A stretch of DNA of 64,000 nucleotides, from positions 1 to 64,000 of the forward strand of contig SVOC01000002.1 of NCBI GenBank assembly GCA_015066625.1. The letters are read 5' to 3'. This DNA is from Oscillospiraceae bacterium. GTDB lineage: Bacteria; Bacillota; Clostridia; Oscillospirales; Acutalibacteraceae. Under the pieces are notes generated by a model. It had not been told where the DNA came from and ran no database searches. It worked only from the letters and a program-made list of their open reading frames with translations. How positions within the stretch are numbered: position 1 is the stretch's first letter; the number at the start of each line of letters is the position of its first letter. Positions 24,301-32,696 of this stretch are shown in pieces. The position numbers and the translations under genes are program-made.

Positions 24301-26417
24301 GGAATTTCTTTTACATCGGCATGTATCTCTGCGGATTTCAGGAAGGTTGCACCGCTGAGAAAACCCGAAGGCAAGGAAGTTATTTCATTGCCCACACGGC
24401 AGTAACGGATGCTGCTCAGGTATGTTTTCCAGCCGTATGACGGTGTAACCGCCGATGCGGATGAGCCTGATATCTCTCCCCTTCCCACAAGGTAAAGAGT
24501 ACCCGTTACGATATCTATATACCAGCCTGCGTGTTCACCGACAAGTCCGTTGAATGAACCAACAGGGAAATCAAAATCGGTCTTATAAAATCCGCACCGT
24601 GCACAGCATTTTTCAGTACGCTTGCAGTTCCAATCATAAATAACAGTTTCTTCAAATTCGTGGCACGGAACATTATCGAATTTTTTATTACAGTTTACAC
24701 AAACCGAGCTTTTGACACATCCGTGGATGTTAGTTTCGTTTTCATCAATACTATGAACAACGATTTCTGTATTAGCCTTTATGCCTCTGCCGCTGAATTC
24801 AGCACCGTTAAGCGTAAATTCATGTGAATATCCCGAAGGTGCACAGGGTAAAACAACCGTTCCGTTAATATCTGTTTCGGCAGTTGAAATATGTTCGCCG
24901 TTACAGCTAACAAAATTAACTGTATATATGTTCTGCGGTGACACATTTCGGGTAAACGCTCTGATATACACATCATTTGAAACAAGCCTTGCACTGTCAC
25001 GCCATGAACCTGATTTATAAATAAACCCTCTGCCCGTTTCATAGTGCTCGTAATATGCGTTGCCGATTGCAATAAATCCGCTTGAAGTCCAAGGTGTATC
25101 GGCAGTGAGTACCACAGAAAATCTTTCACCGCTTTCAAGAAAAACAGGTTCAGTAAGTTCTATTGTATAATAGCCCGAATGTTCCTTTGTTCCCGACACG
25201 GAAGATGAAAGAGTACCGCCGCTTACGGGGTCGGTACAAACCGAAGGAAGACCGGTATATATTTCAATTTTATAATCTGCGTTGCTTACGGGCAGGTAAA
25301 CACCTACAGCTTCAAGAATTTCTCTGCTCTGCGCCGTAAACACATTGGCACTCAGCACCGGTTCGCCGCCCGACGCAGAATAAAACGAAGGGGTTGAACC
25401 GCAATACTGATAATTGTTGTCATAATAATCTGCATCTGCAGTGTAGTAAAAAAACTTTGAGAGCGGTGTCTGGTCGTAACTCATCATAAAATAGCCGTTA
25501 TCACCGTGTCTGACGCCCCAACTGTTTTTGCAAATCCAGGCACCGTCACGGCCCGGTCTGTAATCTTCGCTGAAATTTTCTGCACCGTAACCGTCATCCC
25601 AGCCTACAACAATAACTGTATGGTCAATAACACCTTCGGGGTAATAATACGGGTAGCCGATTCCTGCAGAAGAATATGAAACGCATACGGCACCGTTATC
25701 GATAATTGCCTGCTTTATTTCATAAAGCGAATTCGGGAGTTCAATATAATTTTCAAGGCGTACTGCAGATGCATATCGATCCTCATAGGTCATATTGTTG
25801 ATATAATAGTTTTTGGTTGCCGACACAGTGGACCTTTGAGGGTAATCTGTCTGCAATGCCGCGCCGCTCCACCTTGCAAGAACACTGAATGCAGCTTGCT
25901 CGTTACCGCCCTGTTCAAGAGGAATTGCAGGTTGGTTTGAGCCATCACCGTATGTTGGGTCAGATTTATTATCGGTCTTCTGCATATAATAAGACCAGGC
26001 GATATGCATTTCGGAAAAATCGGGGTTCGTAATACCCGTAAGACCTTGACTCAGGTAAGAAGCTTCAAGGCAGGCCGTTGCGGCGTGTGCCCAGCAAGTA
26101 CTTCCCTGCTGAGTTTTAACAGAAGAAATAAAACTGAAATTTCTTGAATCGTATTTATCAGGCAAAGCATAGCTTTCGGCACTCATTGTTGAAGGATAAT
26201 CGACCGAGTTTGCATTTGCAATTTCTGCAAGCGATACTTCATTGCAGTTTTCATCAACAAGACACAGGGGCGCATATCCGCTTTCACTTGACTCCAGCGT
26301 TTCATATCGGTAAATTTCGGAATAAGTAATGCCTTTAACAGGCATTACAGGCACAGCCGCCGCAAGCATAACAAGCGACAGCACGAATGAAGCAAATCTA
26401 AAAATGCTTTTTTTCAT
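21324..26417 (-). CDS. Giant secreted papain-like protease with BspA leucine-rich and Cys-rich repeats
   Basis: 1697 residues from ATG 26417 (GGAGG 7 bases upstream), with signal peptide MKKSIFRFASFVLSLVML ending near PVKG. Residues about 85-320 are a C1 papain-type peptidase: Cys108 (QGSTCWAHA), His266 (VIDHTVIVVGWDD), Asn298 (CKNSWG). A lectin-like beta domain follows (about 350-520). Next come BspA-type LRR_5 repeats (about 670-925), then about 11-12 tandem repeats of roughly 40 residues with a C...C-x2-C core (about 967-1440). A Big_2 Ig-like domain (about 1445-1515), an InlB-like B repeat (about 1519-1580) and another Ig-like segment finish the protein. There is no LPXTG motif; the C-terminus ends in a hydrophobic/basic stretch. 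It likely digests or binds host or microbial proteins outside the cell. A small XRE regulator with a palindromic operator lies divergently upstream. Confidence 0.88.
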   Translation of the reverse strand: MKKSIFRFASFVLSLVMLAAAVPVMPVKGITYSEIYRYETLESSESGYAPLCLVDENCNEVSLAEIANANSVDYPSTMSAESYALPDKYDSRNFSFISSVKTQQGSTCWAHAATACLEASYLSQGLTGITNPDFSEMHIAWSYYMQKTDNKSDPTYGDGSNQPAIPLEQGGNEQAAFSVLARWSGAALQTDYPQRSTVSATKNYYINNMTYEDRYASAVRLENYIELPNSLYEIKQAIIDNGAVCVSYSSAGIGYPYYYPEGVIDHTVIVVGWDDGYGAENFSEDYRPGRDGAWICKNSWGVRHGDNGYFMMSYDQTPLSKFFYYTADADYYDNNYQYCGSTPSFYSASGGEPVLSANVFTAQSREILEAVGVYLPVSNADYKIEIYTGLPSVCTDPVSGGTLSSSVSGTKEHSGYYTIELTEPVFLESGERFSVVLTADTPWTSSGFIAIGNAYYEHYETGRGFIYKSGSWRDSARLVSNDVYIRAFTRNVSPQNIYTVNFVSCNGEHISTAETDINGTVVLPCAPSGYSHEFTLNGAEFSGRGIKANTEIVVHSIDENETNIHGCVKSSVCVNCNKKFDNVPCHEFEETVIYDWNCKRTEKCCARCGFYKTDFDFPVGSFNGLVGEHAGWYIDIVTGTLYLVGRGEISGSSASAVTPSYGWKTYLSSIRYCRVGNEITSLPSGFLSGATFLKSAEIHADVKEIPADAFSGCIQLETVELPESIVRINENSFLNSGLKEIYIPDRAEFIGKQAFFGCSKLETISGMNGIKKIDERAFMSTALRGTVSLPASLQYLGDGAFSETFSLEGIYIPSACKFYVSYGDYVISAEAAEFVYYSSCADDTVFAVPDGVKTIGAYTFSKNIYLRYIEMPDVTFVDVFAFQNTQLISVGFGSDGDITLSNSAFRGSVGILSMYLPSNVTKLELYSVGINTSSTINKAFTLYCDIGSAAEKYAKTYGVKYITDHTEHIFSHVPLVEATCLADGVGYKLCTVCAQVKDANEVYSVNGEHTYRRIYDVEPDCINSGISHGICIHCGFIGEENTFVPANGHSYEWIKDIPETCKEKGVMHEECSVCGVIRSENTEIPAAGHSFNWVTDLEMTCGDDGIKHEECVVCGFVQSENTPIPSTHQHSTLKKNWYGCRPYGLIYGSKVCVDCGTAVSGDERIVRNTPHEFEFQTTVEPTCTRKGEQRRICKYCFEVDNIVYELPMQHKYEYTVVRDATCSTAGIQKNLCIYCGKESGNEKVIPKNQVHTYEWVIDAEADCLTDGLKHKKCIECGSTASENTVITAYGHDYVWITDKPETCTENGIKHQQCTACGDSDNINTVIPSCEHTYIWVTDSEPLCGVNGIKHRLCTVCGNVTDENTPVPLTGQHSYKWITDKEPDCYSTGYKHLYCNICNGVSMRNTEIPIVPHLSGESEYSGNGIFAKKCIYCSTVLESVNLSLSFRETDIQLENTAVIYLQAVVNGSDEYNVVYSSSNTKVVTVDTQGKAVAVGPGKSVVTATIEGSDIKAQVNVTVIPRKFKVTWYVDGNPAVGYVNEGEKLVMPDSPQSDGMYFAGWTPSVPAHMPSYDLEFTALFKKYDVSKIKLRILEPSALTLRYGESMEIYADVSGLPEGATVKWYVEGKGIKIAGDKTGRVCTVTCTSTGDAVIHAYAAEKGGLPILNLEGDRITDSQHIKGNANPWYIILWFIKKIFSF
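22095..23520 (-). repeat. Coding tandem repeats, about 120 bp each, in the protease gene
   Basis: About 11-12 units encode the pattern H-[ST]-Y-x-W-x3-x-E-x-x-C, then C-x2-C-G and ENT-x-[IV]-P. One unit (near 22960-23060) is longer and divergent. The units differ strongly at the DNA level, so this is old protein-repeat expansion rather than a recent DNA repeat. The Cys spacing would suit a small metal or disulfide knuckle. Confidence 0.75.
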
Positions 26418-26503
26418 TGCCATTCCTCCTTTTTTACCGATTTTACATTTTAATCTTACGTAAATGTGAAGCTGTTGAAAAAACAAATTATGAAGAATGC
26501 TTT

Positions 26504-26523
26504 TTGCACCTATATAGGTGCAA
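26504..26523. promoter_or_regulatory. Palindromic operator overlapping the XRE promoter
   Basis: TTGCACC (26504-26510) and GGTGCAA (26517-26523) form a perfect inverted repeat around TATATA. The left half contains the -35 box of the promoter TTGCAC, 17 bp, TATTAT (26527-26532) that reads into the XRE gene. It lies between the divergent protease and XRE genes, as expected of an autoregulatory operator. Confidence 0.65.
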
Positions 26524-26563
26524 TTTTATTATACATCTCGCCTAAAATTATGTCAAGGAATTT

Positions 26564-26583
26564 TTGTTCTCATATCGGTGCAA
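26564..26583. promoter_or_regulatory. Second, degenerate operator copy
   Basis: The same 20-bp geometry (TTG, 14 bp, CAA) with an intact right half GGTGCAA (26577-26583) but a changed left half. It lies 12 bp before the XRE start codon. Confidence 0.45.
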
Positions 26584-26594
26584 GGGTGATAATA

Positions 26595-26819
26595 TTGAAT
26601 AAAGAATATGAAAAAATTTTAGGTATACGAATCCGTGAACTCCGCGAAAAATCGGGGCTTACTCAAGAGCAGCTTTCTGCAAAGCTTCAGGTAAACGGCT
26701 GTGATATAACACGAAGCGCACTTGCAAAAATCGAAGCGGGGCAAAGACATCTTTATCCCGATGAAATAAAGCTTCTTAAAGAAATTTTATCCGTAAGCTT
26801 TGATGATATTTTTATGTAA
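26595..26819 (+). CDS. Small XRE-family regulator (HTH only)
   Basis: 75 residues made up almost entirely of a Cro/C1 helix-turn-helix (LGIRIRELREKSGLTQEQLS, then ITRSALAKIEAGQRH). The TTG at 26595 is chosen as start because AAGGGTG lies 6 bases upstream and the promoter at 26504-26532 would put the message start between about 26538 and 26545; the longer reading frame opens upstream of the promoter. Its position next to a palindrome repeated twice makes autoregulation likely, with the divergent protease as candidate target. Confidence 0.75.
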   Translation: MNKEYEKILGIRIRELREKSGLTQEQLSAKLQVNGCDITRSALAKIEAGQRHLYPDEIKLLKEILSVSFDDIFM

Positions 26820-26820
26820 G

Positions 26821-27786
26821 TTACGTCAGTTCATCAAGTGATACTTTGTAGCATTTACCCGAATCCTCAAGGGGTATAAAATACGAAGTGTCACCCTTAT
26901 AAATCAAATCGCCTACCAGATAATATCCGTCAAATACAGGGCAATCAAGGCGGATATATATACTGTCATACTTACCGTATTCTTCGGCACTGATGCTTAT
27001 CGGTGCCGTTTGTTTTATCTTGTTTAAATATTCTATTAATTTTTTGGTATCGTCAGTTAAGGGTATTTTGTTTTCAGACCCGAAATAATACATTGCTTTA
27101 GCACCGTATTCAACAGCCTGCGTTGCAGACGGCACATCTTCTTCATCAAACAAAGCGTAAATGGAATTTCTGCCCAGAATTTCACTGTTGTAAACGGTTC
27201 TTTCAGACGAAGTTTTTCTGATAAGATCAACACCATCCCTACCGATTACACTTCCCGTGTAACCCGCTTCACTGTCATAAAGAACAAAGCCGGACGGCAG
27301 ATATTCTTCAACAATAAAGTTATAGTGTTTACCGTTATAATCCACACGGTTTCCGTAGCAGATTTCAGGTATCAGTATAAGGTAAAGCGAAGGAAAGATA
27401 ACACAGATAATAAACGAAAACGCAACAGCCGTTATTATAAGACGTTTCAAGCCTTTCAGTTTTTCTTTCTGTGTTTCGTAAAGCACGGCAATAATGTTTT
27501 TATCTGCTTCCGATTCCTTTTCTTCAGGCATATTGATTTTTCCGCTGAGAATATCATTAACCGAAACATTGAATACATTTGCAATCTCTACAAGAGTTTC
27601 AATATCAGGGTAACCTTTACCTGTTTCCCAGCGTGAAACTGCCTTATCGGTAACACCGAGTTTATCTGCAAACTGTTTCTGGGTAAGTGAGCGAAGCTTT
27701 CTTTGTTCAGCTATAAATTTTCCGACGGTTATCTTATCCGTAAAAACCGCCTCCTTCCGAAAAAATTGTAGCTCAAAGCTCCGCAT
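26821..27786 (-). CDS. XRE-family regulator with one transmembrane helix and an extracellular domain
   Basis: Up to 321 residues. The helix-turn-helix spans about residues 19-80 (GKFIAEQRKLRSLTQKQFAD, TDKAVSRWETGKGYPD). A helix follows at about 116-140 (LIITAVAFSFIICVIFPSLY), then about 180 residues that should lie outside the cell, so this looks like a one-component membrane sensor. The start is uncertain. ATG 27786 has AGGGTG at 4 bases, but a stronger AAGGAGG (27750-27756) lies inside the frame 8 bases before an ACG codon and just upstream of the point where homologues usually begin (TVGKFIA). It is divergent from the M20 peptidase gene. Confidence 0.78.
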   Translation of the reverse strand: MRSFELQFFRKEAVFTDKITVGKFIAEQRKLRSLTQKQFADKLGVTDKAVSRWETGKGYPDIETLVEIANVFNVSVNDILSGKINMPEEKESEADKNIIAVLYETQKEKLKGLKRLIITAVAFSFIICVIFPSLYLILIPEICYGNRVDYNGKHYNFIVEEYLPSGFVLYDSEAGYTGSVIGRDGVDLIRKTSSERTVYNSEILGRNSIYALFDEEDVPSATQAVEYGAKAMYYFGSENKIPLTDDTKKLIEYLNKIKQTAPISISAEEYGKYDSIYIRLDCPVFDGYYLVGDLIYKGDTSYFIPLEDSGKCYKVSLDELT

Positions 27787-27894
27787 TTGTCACCCTATGA
27801 AAAATAGAATCGACATATTTCTTCATTTTTACATTTATATTTTAACATAAATATTGTTTTTCATCAACAGTATGTTTTGTGAGGTTTGATGTAT

Positions 27895-27922
27895 TTACTT
27901 ATTTAAAAACAGATGTTATAAT
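27895..27922 (+). promoter_or_regulatory. Promoter of the M20 peptidase
   Basis: TTACTT (27895-27900), 16-bp spacer, TATAAT (27917-27922), 33 bp before the ATG at 27956. The -35 is weak. Confidence 0.5.
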
Positions 27923-27955
27923 ATACTGAATAAAATCCGAAAGGAAATGATACAA

Positions 27956-29407
27956 ATGAAGTATATAGGTTTCGCACTGCTTGCTGTTCTTGCGATTTTT
28001 ATTTTCCTTATTGCCATCGCAGCAATTAAAGCGATAAAAATCAAGGCAAAAATCAGTAACGCCGCTCCTGCCATTAACCCCACTGAGCAGGAAGCTGAGG
28101 AATATGCAAAAAAGCTTTCCGCAATGGTACAGATTCCCACCATATCACTCAGAGGTAACACCGACCTTACACAGTTTTACAGACTGCACGAGGTTATGAA
28201 AAAGAACTTCCCTCTTGTATTCTCAAAGCTTGAATGCACAGAAATTGACGGCAATCTTCTTTTCCGTTGGCCCGGTAAGAATCCCGAAAGAAACGGTGTT
28301 CTTCTTATGGGTCATCAGGATGTTGTTACCGCAGACGAGCCAAACTGGGACCGTGACCCATTCTCGGGCGAAATTTCAGGCGGAAATATCCACGGCAGAG
28401 GTTCAATGGACTGCAAGTCAACATTCTTTTCCGAATTCCAGGCAATTGAGGAACTTCTTGAAGAAGGCTTTGAACCTCCTTGCGACGTTTACCTCGCAAC
28501 ATCCGTTGACGAAGAAATCTCGGGCACAGGTGCACAGAAGCTTGTAAATCACCTTAAATCAAGTGGCGTTCATCTTGATGTTGCAATGGATGAAGGCGGC
28601 GCAATTCTTAAAAATGCTTTACCCACAATGGCAGGCTGGTGTGCCGCAATCGGTATTCTTGAAAAGGGATATATTGACCTTAAAGTTATTGCCAAAGGCA
28701 AGGGCGGTCATTCCTCAACACCCAAGAGCAATACTCCTCTTGCAAGACTTTCAAAATTTGTTGCGGATATTGAAAAAGACAAGCCTTTCAAGGCTGAAAT
28801 TTCGGGTCCCGTTTATGCAATGCTTGACCAGGCGGCTCCCCTTCTCGGCTTCCCTCTGAGAATAGTGCTTGGCAATATGTGGCTTTTCAAGGGCCTTCTT
28901 ACCAAGGTTTTGCCCGCTGTTTCACCCATGTGCAATGCATTTGTAAAAACAACATTCTGCTGCACAATGGCAGAAGGCTCACATTCACCCAATGTTATTC
29001 CTTCTGAAGCGTATGTTATGTGTAACCTTCGCCCCTCACCCCATCAGAATGCTGAGCAGTCACTTGCAGTCCTTAAAAAGTATGCAGACAAATATGACCT
29101 TGAATTTGAAATCATTCACGCAAGAAACGCATCAAACTGCGTAGATTATAACGGTGAAGAATTCAACTATCTGAAAAAATGTCTTAACGAGTGTTACCCG
29201 GAGGCAGGCGTTATTCCCTATCTTATGACAGGCGGTACAGACTGCCGACACTATGAAGAAATTGCCGATAACTGCCTTCGCTTCTGCCCCATCAAGATGA
29301 GTAACGAGCAGCTTAACGCAATGCACGCCGCAAACGAAAGCATCGGTGTAACAGAGGTTGCGCACTGCGTTAAATTCTACAAACACTACATCAAAAACCA
29401 CAAATAA
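27956..29407 (+). CDS. M20 family metallopeptidase with N-terminal membrane anchor
   Basis: 483 residues, related to carboxypeptidase S/PM20D1-type M20 enzymes. A single N-terminal helix (YIGFALLAVLAIFIFLIAIA) anchors it. Metal ligands and acid/base are visible: MGHQDVV, GRGSMDCK, VDEEISG, DEGGA and a late His in NAMHAANES. The dimerisation insert begins at GKGGHSSTP. ATG 27956 is used because AAGGAA lies 9 bases upstream; the earlier ATG at 27947 touches that site. It probably hydrolyses peptides or N-acyl amino acids at the membrane. It forms a single-gene unit with its own terminator. Confidence 0.87.
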   Translation: MKYIGFALLAVLAIFIFLIAIAAIKAIKIKAKISNAAPAINPTEQEAEEYAKKLSAMVQIPTISLRGNTDLTQFYRLHEVMKKNFPLVFSKLECTEIDGNLLFRWPGKNPERNGVLLMGHQDVVTADEPNWDRDPFSGEISGGNIHGRGSMDCKSTFFSEFQAIEELLEEGFEPPCDVYLATSVDEEISGTGAQKLVNHLKSSGVHLDVAMDEGGAILKNALPTMAGWCAAIGILEKGYIDLKVIAKGKGGHSSTPKSNTPLARLSKFVADIEKDKPFKAEISGPVYAMLDQAAPLLGFPLRIVLGNMWLFKGLLTKVLPAVSPMCNAFVKTTFCCTMAEGSHSPNVIPSEAYVMCNLRPSPHQNAEQSLAVLKKYADKYDLEFEIIHARNASNCVDYNGEEFNYLKKCLNECYPEAGVIPYLMTGGTDCRHYEEIADNCLRFCPIKMSNEQLNAMHAANESIGVTEVAHCVKFYKHYIKNHK

Positions 29408-29411
29408 ACTT

Positions 29412-29446
29412 AAAGAGCTGTTTCAGAAACGAAACAGCTCTTTTTT
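29412..29446. terminator. Bidirectional terminator
   Basis: A 13-bp stem, AAAGAGCTGTTTC (29412-29424) with GAAACAGCTCTTT (29431-29443), and a T-run on the plus strand. It lies between the convergent M20 and flavin oxidoreductase genes. Confidence 0.85.
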
Positions 29447-30635
29447 ATCTGACTTTACCATATAAGCATCTTGTAGGCTCTTTTTCAATTACAAGACCGC
29501 AATAATTGCACATAATACACTTTGCTTCTCTCTGACCGTTTTTCATTTTCTTTGCAAGGTCAGGCTCACAGATAAAGGGTCTGCACATAGAAACAAAATC
29601 CGCATCACCTTTATTTATAATTTTTTCCATATCATCCGTTTTATGAATACCGCCTACAACGATAACGGGAATTGATACACATTTCTTGATAATTCCTGCA
29701 TTTTTCACGTTAAAGTTTTCAAGAGGGCCGGGTTGTTTAATCAGCGGATTCACAAAGTTTGCGGCAGGTAATGAGATTTTTTTCAGAATTTTGGGAAATG
29801 AGGCGCATGGTTCTCTGTATTTAAAAACCGCATCCATAGGCAAATGCTTGCTTCTCATGGTATTCATTCCGTCCTGCACCGTGCCGCAAGACACCTCTAT
29901 TGCATCACAGCCTGCATTCTCAAGCCTTTTGCATATCTCAACGGATGATTCTATATCCATTCCGCCTTTTCTGTTATCTTCCGCACTAAGCTTAATCCAC
30001 ACAGGAAGACTTGTATTCTCCTTGATGCCTTTTATAATAAGTTCAACAATCCTGCATCTGTTTTCAAGGCTTCCGCCCCAGTTATCCTTTCGTCTGTTGC
30101 CGTAGGGTGAAAGGAAATCGTGGAGCAGATATCCGTGGCCTCCGTGAAGCTGAATGCCGTCAAAGCCTGCTTTTTCAGCCCTTACAGCCGCATTAACAAA
30201 ATCATTGATTATACCGTTGATTTCACCGTCGGTGAGCTCCTTTGCCTTGTCAGGATAAAAAGCGTGAAGCACATTACTGGGTGCAACCTTCTGCATTCCG
30301 ATTGCTTTAGACGAAGTCTGTCTGCCGCAATGGGCAATCTGCAGAATTACGGGAGTATTGTGTTTATGAACCGCATCGGTAAGTTCTTTGTATTTACCGA
30401 TAACGCTGTCATCGTAAATTTTCAGCATTGCAGGATAAGGCGAAACTCCGTTACGGCTGACCGCTGCATAACCCGTTATAATGCATCCGATTTCATTCTT
30501 TGCCAGGTTTTCATATTTTGATATAAGTTTATCATTCGGAGCACCGTATTCATCTGCAAGACCGTCGTGAGTAGCACTGCGGATGATTCTGTTTTTTACG
30601 GTAATTCCTGAAATTTTCGATTCATTAAAGAGCAT
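29445..30635 (-). CDS. NADH:flavin oxidoreductase, Old Yellow Enzyme family
   Basis: A 396-residue TIM-barrel flavoenzyme. FMN-site motifs include ILQIAHCGRQ, LHGGHGYLLHDFLSPYGN (the His pair contacts the substrate), VVGGI and CRPFICEPDL. The C-terminus carries CIMCNYCG and a fourth Cys 10 residues later, the 4Fe-4S pattern of clostridial OYE/2,4-dienoyl-CoA reductases. The second, NAD-binding half of the long dienoyl-CoA reductases is missing, so electrons must come from a partner. It lies 16 bp downstream of the Gfo/Idh gene in one operon. Substrate not predictable; enoate or quinone reduction is usual. Confidence 0.88.
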   Translation of the reverse strand: MLFNESKISGITVKNRIIRSATHDGLADEYGAPNDKLISKYENLAKNEIGCIITGYAAVSRNGVSPYPAMLKIYDDSVIGKYKELTDAVHKHNTPVILQIAHCGRQTSSKAIGMQKVAPSNVLHAFYPDKAKELTDGEINGIINDFVNAAVRAEKAGFDGIQLHGGHGYLLHDFLSPYGNRRKDNWGGSLENRCRIVELIIKGIKENTSLPVWIKLSAEDNRKGGMDIESSVEICKRLENAGCDAIEVSCGTVQDGMNTMRSKHLPMDAVFKYREPCASFPKILKKISLPAANFVNPLIKQPGPLENFNVKNAGIIKKCVSIPVIVVGGIHKTDDMEKIINKGDADFVSMCRPFICEPDLAKKMKNGQREAKCIMCNYCGLVIEKEPTRCLYGKVR

Positions 30636-30651
30636 AATTATCTACCTCTGG

Positions 30652-31629
30652 TTAATTATCCTGCGGGTAAACAATACCTGCGGCTTTTCTTATTTCATCC
30701 ATCTGACGGGTAATATAAAGTGTCTGCCCGTGTGTAACGATGGGGCTTTCTTTCATACCGAGAGCAATACATTCACAGAAATGAGCTATCTGTTCTTCAA
30801 AACCGTTGCCTGCATAAGGAACGGATATCTTTTCCGTTTCACCGCTGTTAAGATAAATCTCAATCTCCTGCGGCGCATAAAATCTGCGGAGATGCGCATA
30901 ACCTTTACTTCCGTAAACATAGCCCTCATTAGGTTTACGAAGAAGAATTGCACTTGAAATATCAGCAATACCTCCGTTTTTGTATTTCATCAAAACACAG
31001 GTGTGATTATCAACTCCGTTGCGGACATCCGACTGTATGCTGATATTCTCAATTTCTTTTCCCAGATACCAGCTTGCAAAGTTCAAGCCGTAAACACCGA
31101 CGTCAAGAAGTGAACCTCCGCCATACTCAGGCTTGAAAACATGATGATCCATTTCATCTTCATCCATTGTGTAGCAGAATTTACCCTCAACACCGAGAAT
31201 TTCACCAAGAACACCACTTTTAACAATTTCAAGCATTTTAAGTGTTCCGGGAACAACTCTTGCCCACATTGCTTCCATAAGCAGAACATTATTTTCCTTT
31301 GCACAGCGAAACATTTCTTCCGCTTCTTTTGCGTTGACCGACATAGGCTTTTCACAAAGAACATGCTTACCGTTTTTCGTCATAAGGCAGGAACAGCCCA
31401 TATGACCCGAATGAGGCACTGCAATATACGCCGCATCTATTACATCGGATTCTGCCATTTTTTCATAGCTGTCAAAGCGTACGGGTATGTCAAATTCATT
31501 GCCGAATTTCTCTGCATTTTCTTTTGTTCTTGATGCAACTGCCGCAAGTTCAGCATCGGGAACATTTTTTATCGCCTCGGCAAATCTGTGTGCGATAGTT
31601 CCTGTGCCCACAATACCGAATCTAACCAT
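30652..31629 (-). CDS. Gfo/Idh/MocA family oxidoreductase
   Basis: 325 residues from ATG 31629 (AAAGAGAG 7 bases upstream). A Rossmann domain opens the protein (RFGIVGTGTIAHRFA) and the conserved EKP occurs in VLCEKPMSVNAKEA. The C-terminal substrate domain begins near GVEGKFCYT, with GGGSLLDVGVYG typical of sugar or trans-dihydrodiol dehydrogenases. It probably oxidises or reduces a sugar or cyclic polyol with NAD(P). It is first in an operon with the flavin oxidoreductase and is divergent from an aldo/keto reductase. Confidence 0.87.
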   Translation of the reverse strand: MVRFGIVGTGTIAHRFAEAIKNVPDAELAAVASRTKENAEKFGNEFDIPVRFDSYEKMAESDVIDAAYIAVPHSGHMGCSCLMTKNGKHVLCEKPMSVNAKEAEEMFRCAKENNVLLMEAMWARVVPGTLKMLEIVKSGVLGEILGVEGKFCYTMDEDEMDHHVFKPEYGGGSLLDVGVYGLNFASWYLGKEIENISIQSDVRNGVDNHTCVLMKYKNGGIADISSAILLRKPNEGYVYGSKGYAHLRRFYAPQEIEIYLNSGETEKISVPYAGNGFEEQIAHFCECIALGMKESPIVTHGQTLYITRQMDEIRKAAGIVYPQDN

Positions 31630-31663
31630 ACAAACACTCTCTTTCCGATATATTTGCAATGCA

Positions 31664-31692
31664 ATTCTATCATATAAATCCCGATATAACAA
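31664..31692 (-). promoter_or_regulatory. Promoter of the Gfo/Idh-OYE operon
   Basis: Minus strand TTGTTA (31687-31692), 17-bp spacer, TAGAAT (31664-31669), 35 bp before the start codon. Confidence 0.65.
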
Positions 31693-31709
31693 CATATATT
31701 TTCTTTTTA

Positions 31710-31738
31710 TTGTTTTTTCGAAAAAAATGTGCTAAACT
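31710..31738 (+). promoter_or_regulatory. Promoter of the aldo/keto reductase operon
   Basis: TTGTTT (31710-31715), 17-bp spacer, TAAACT (31733-31738), 35 bp before the TTG start at 31773. Confidence 0.55.
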
Positions 31739-31772
31739 TAATTAAGCGATAATAATGAAGGAGAGAATAAAA

Positions 31773-32684
31773 TTGTATAACATTGAACTCGGCAAATCGG
31801 GCTTAAACGTGCCTACCGTTGCAGTGGGCTGTATGCGAATAAGCAATATGAACGAAAAAGAGGTTTCCGCTTTCATCGATACAGCACTTCAAAACGGTGC
31901 AAATTTCTTTGACCACGCAGATATCTACGGCGGCGGTAAAAGTGAAACCGTTTTCGGCAATGCAATAACACCTTCAATGCGAGAAAACATAATTATTCAG
32001 ACGAAATGCGGAATACGCTCAGGCAGATTTGATTTTTCATATGAACACATCACCGAATCCGTTAACGGAAGTCTTAAGAGACTTGGCACGGAATACATAG
32101 ATGTGCTACTTCTTCACAGACCCGATGCACTTGCTGAGCCTGAAGAAGTTGCAAAGGCTTTTGATGAGCTTAAAGCATCGGGCAAGGTACGTCATTTCGG
32201 TGTTTCAAACCACAACCCTTATCAGATTCAGCTGCTTGAATCCTGCCTCGATACGCCGCTTTGCGCAAATCAATTACAGTTTTCAATTATGCACGCACCT
32301 ATGATTCAGTCAGGAATTAATGTGAATATGTATAACGATTCCGCTACAAACCGTGACGGCGGTGTTCTTGACTATTGCAGACTTCATAAAATCACCGTTC
32401 AGCCCTGGTCACCCATGCAATACGGATTCTTTGAGGGCTGCTTCATTGATAATGAAAAGTTCCCCGAGCTTAACGCAAAGCTTGAAGAAATCGGCAATAA
32501 ATACGGTGTATCAAAAACAACGGTTGCTTTTGCATGGATACTCCGCCATCCTGCAAAAATGCAGCCCGTTACAGGCACAACAAACCTTACACGACTTACG
32601 GATTGCATCAAGGCAAGCGAAGTAATAATAACCCGTGAAGAATGGTATGATATATACCGTGCCGCAGGCAATATACTTCCTTAA
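31773..32684 (+). CDS. Aldo/keto reductase
   Basis: 304 residues. The TTG at 31773 is taken as start because AAGGAGAG lies 7 bases upstream, while the in-frame ATG at 31755 overlaps that site. The catalytic set of the family is visible: Asp and Tyr in FDHADIYGGG, Lys in IQTKCG, His in LLLHRPD. Later motifs are GVSNHNPYQI and FAWILRHPAKMQPVTGTT. It reduces a carbonyl with NADPH, probably a sugar or aldehyde (YdhF-like). It is followed at 13 bp by an ICMT-like methyltransferase gene. Confidence 0.87.
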   Translation: MYNIELGKSGLNVPTVAVGCMRISNMNEKEVSAFIDTALQNGANFFDHADIYGGGKSETVFGNAITPSMRENIIIQTKCGIRSGRFDFSYEHITESVNGSLKRLGTEYIDVLLLHRPDALAEPEEVAKAFDELKASGKVRHFGVSNHNPYQIQLLESCLDTPLCANQLQFSIMHAPMIQSGINVNMYNDSATNRDGGVLDYCRLHKITVQPWSPMQYGFFEGCFIDNEKFPELNAKLEEIGNKYGVSKTTVAFAWILRHPAKMQPVTGTTNLTRLTDCIKASEVIITREEWYDIYRAAGNILP

Positions 32685-32696
32685 CGGAGTGATAAT

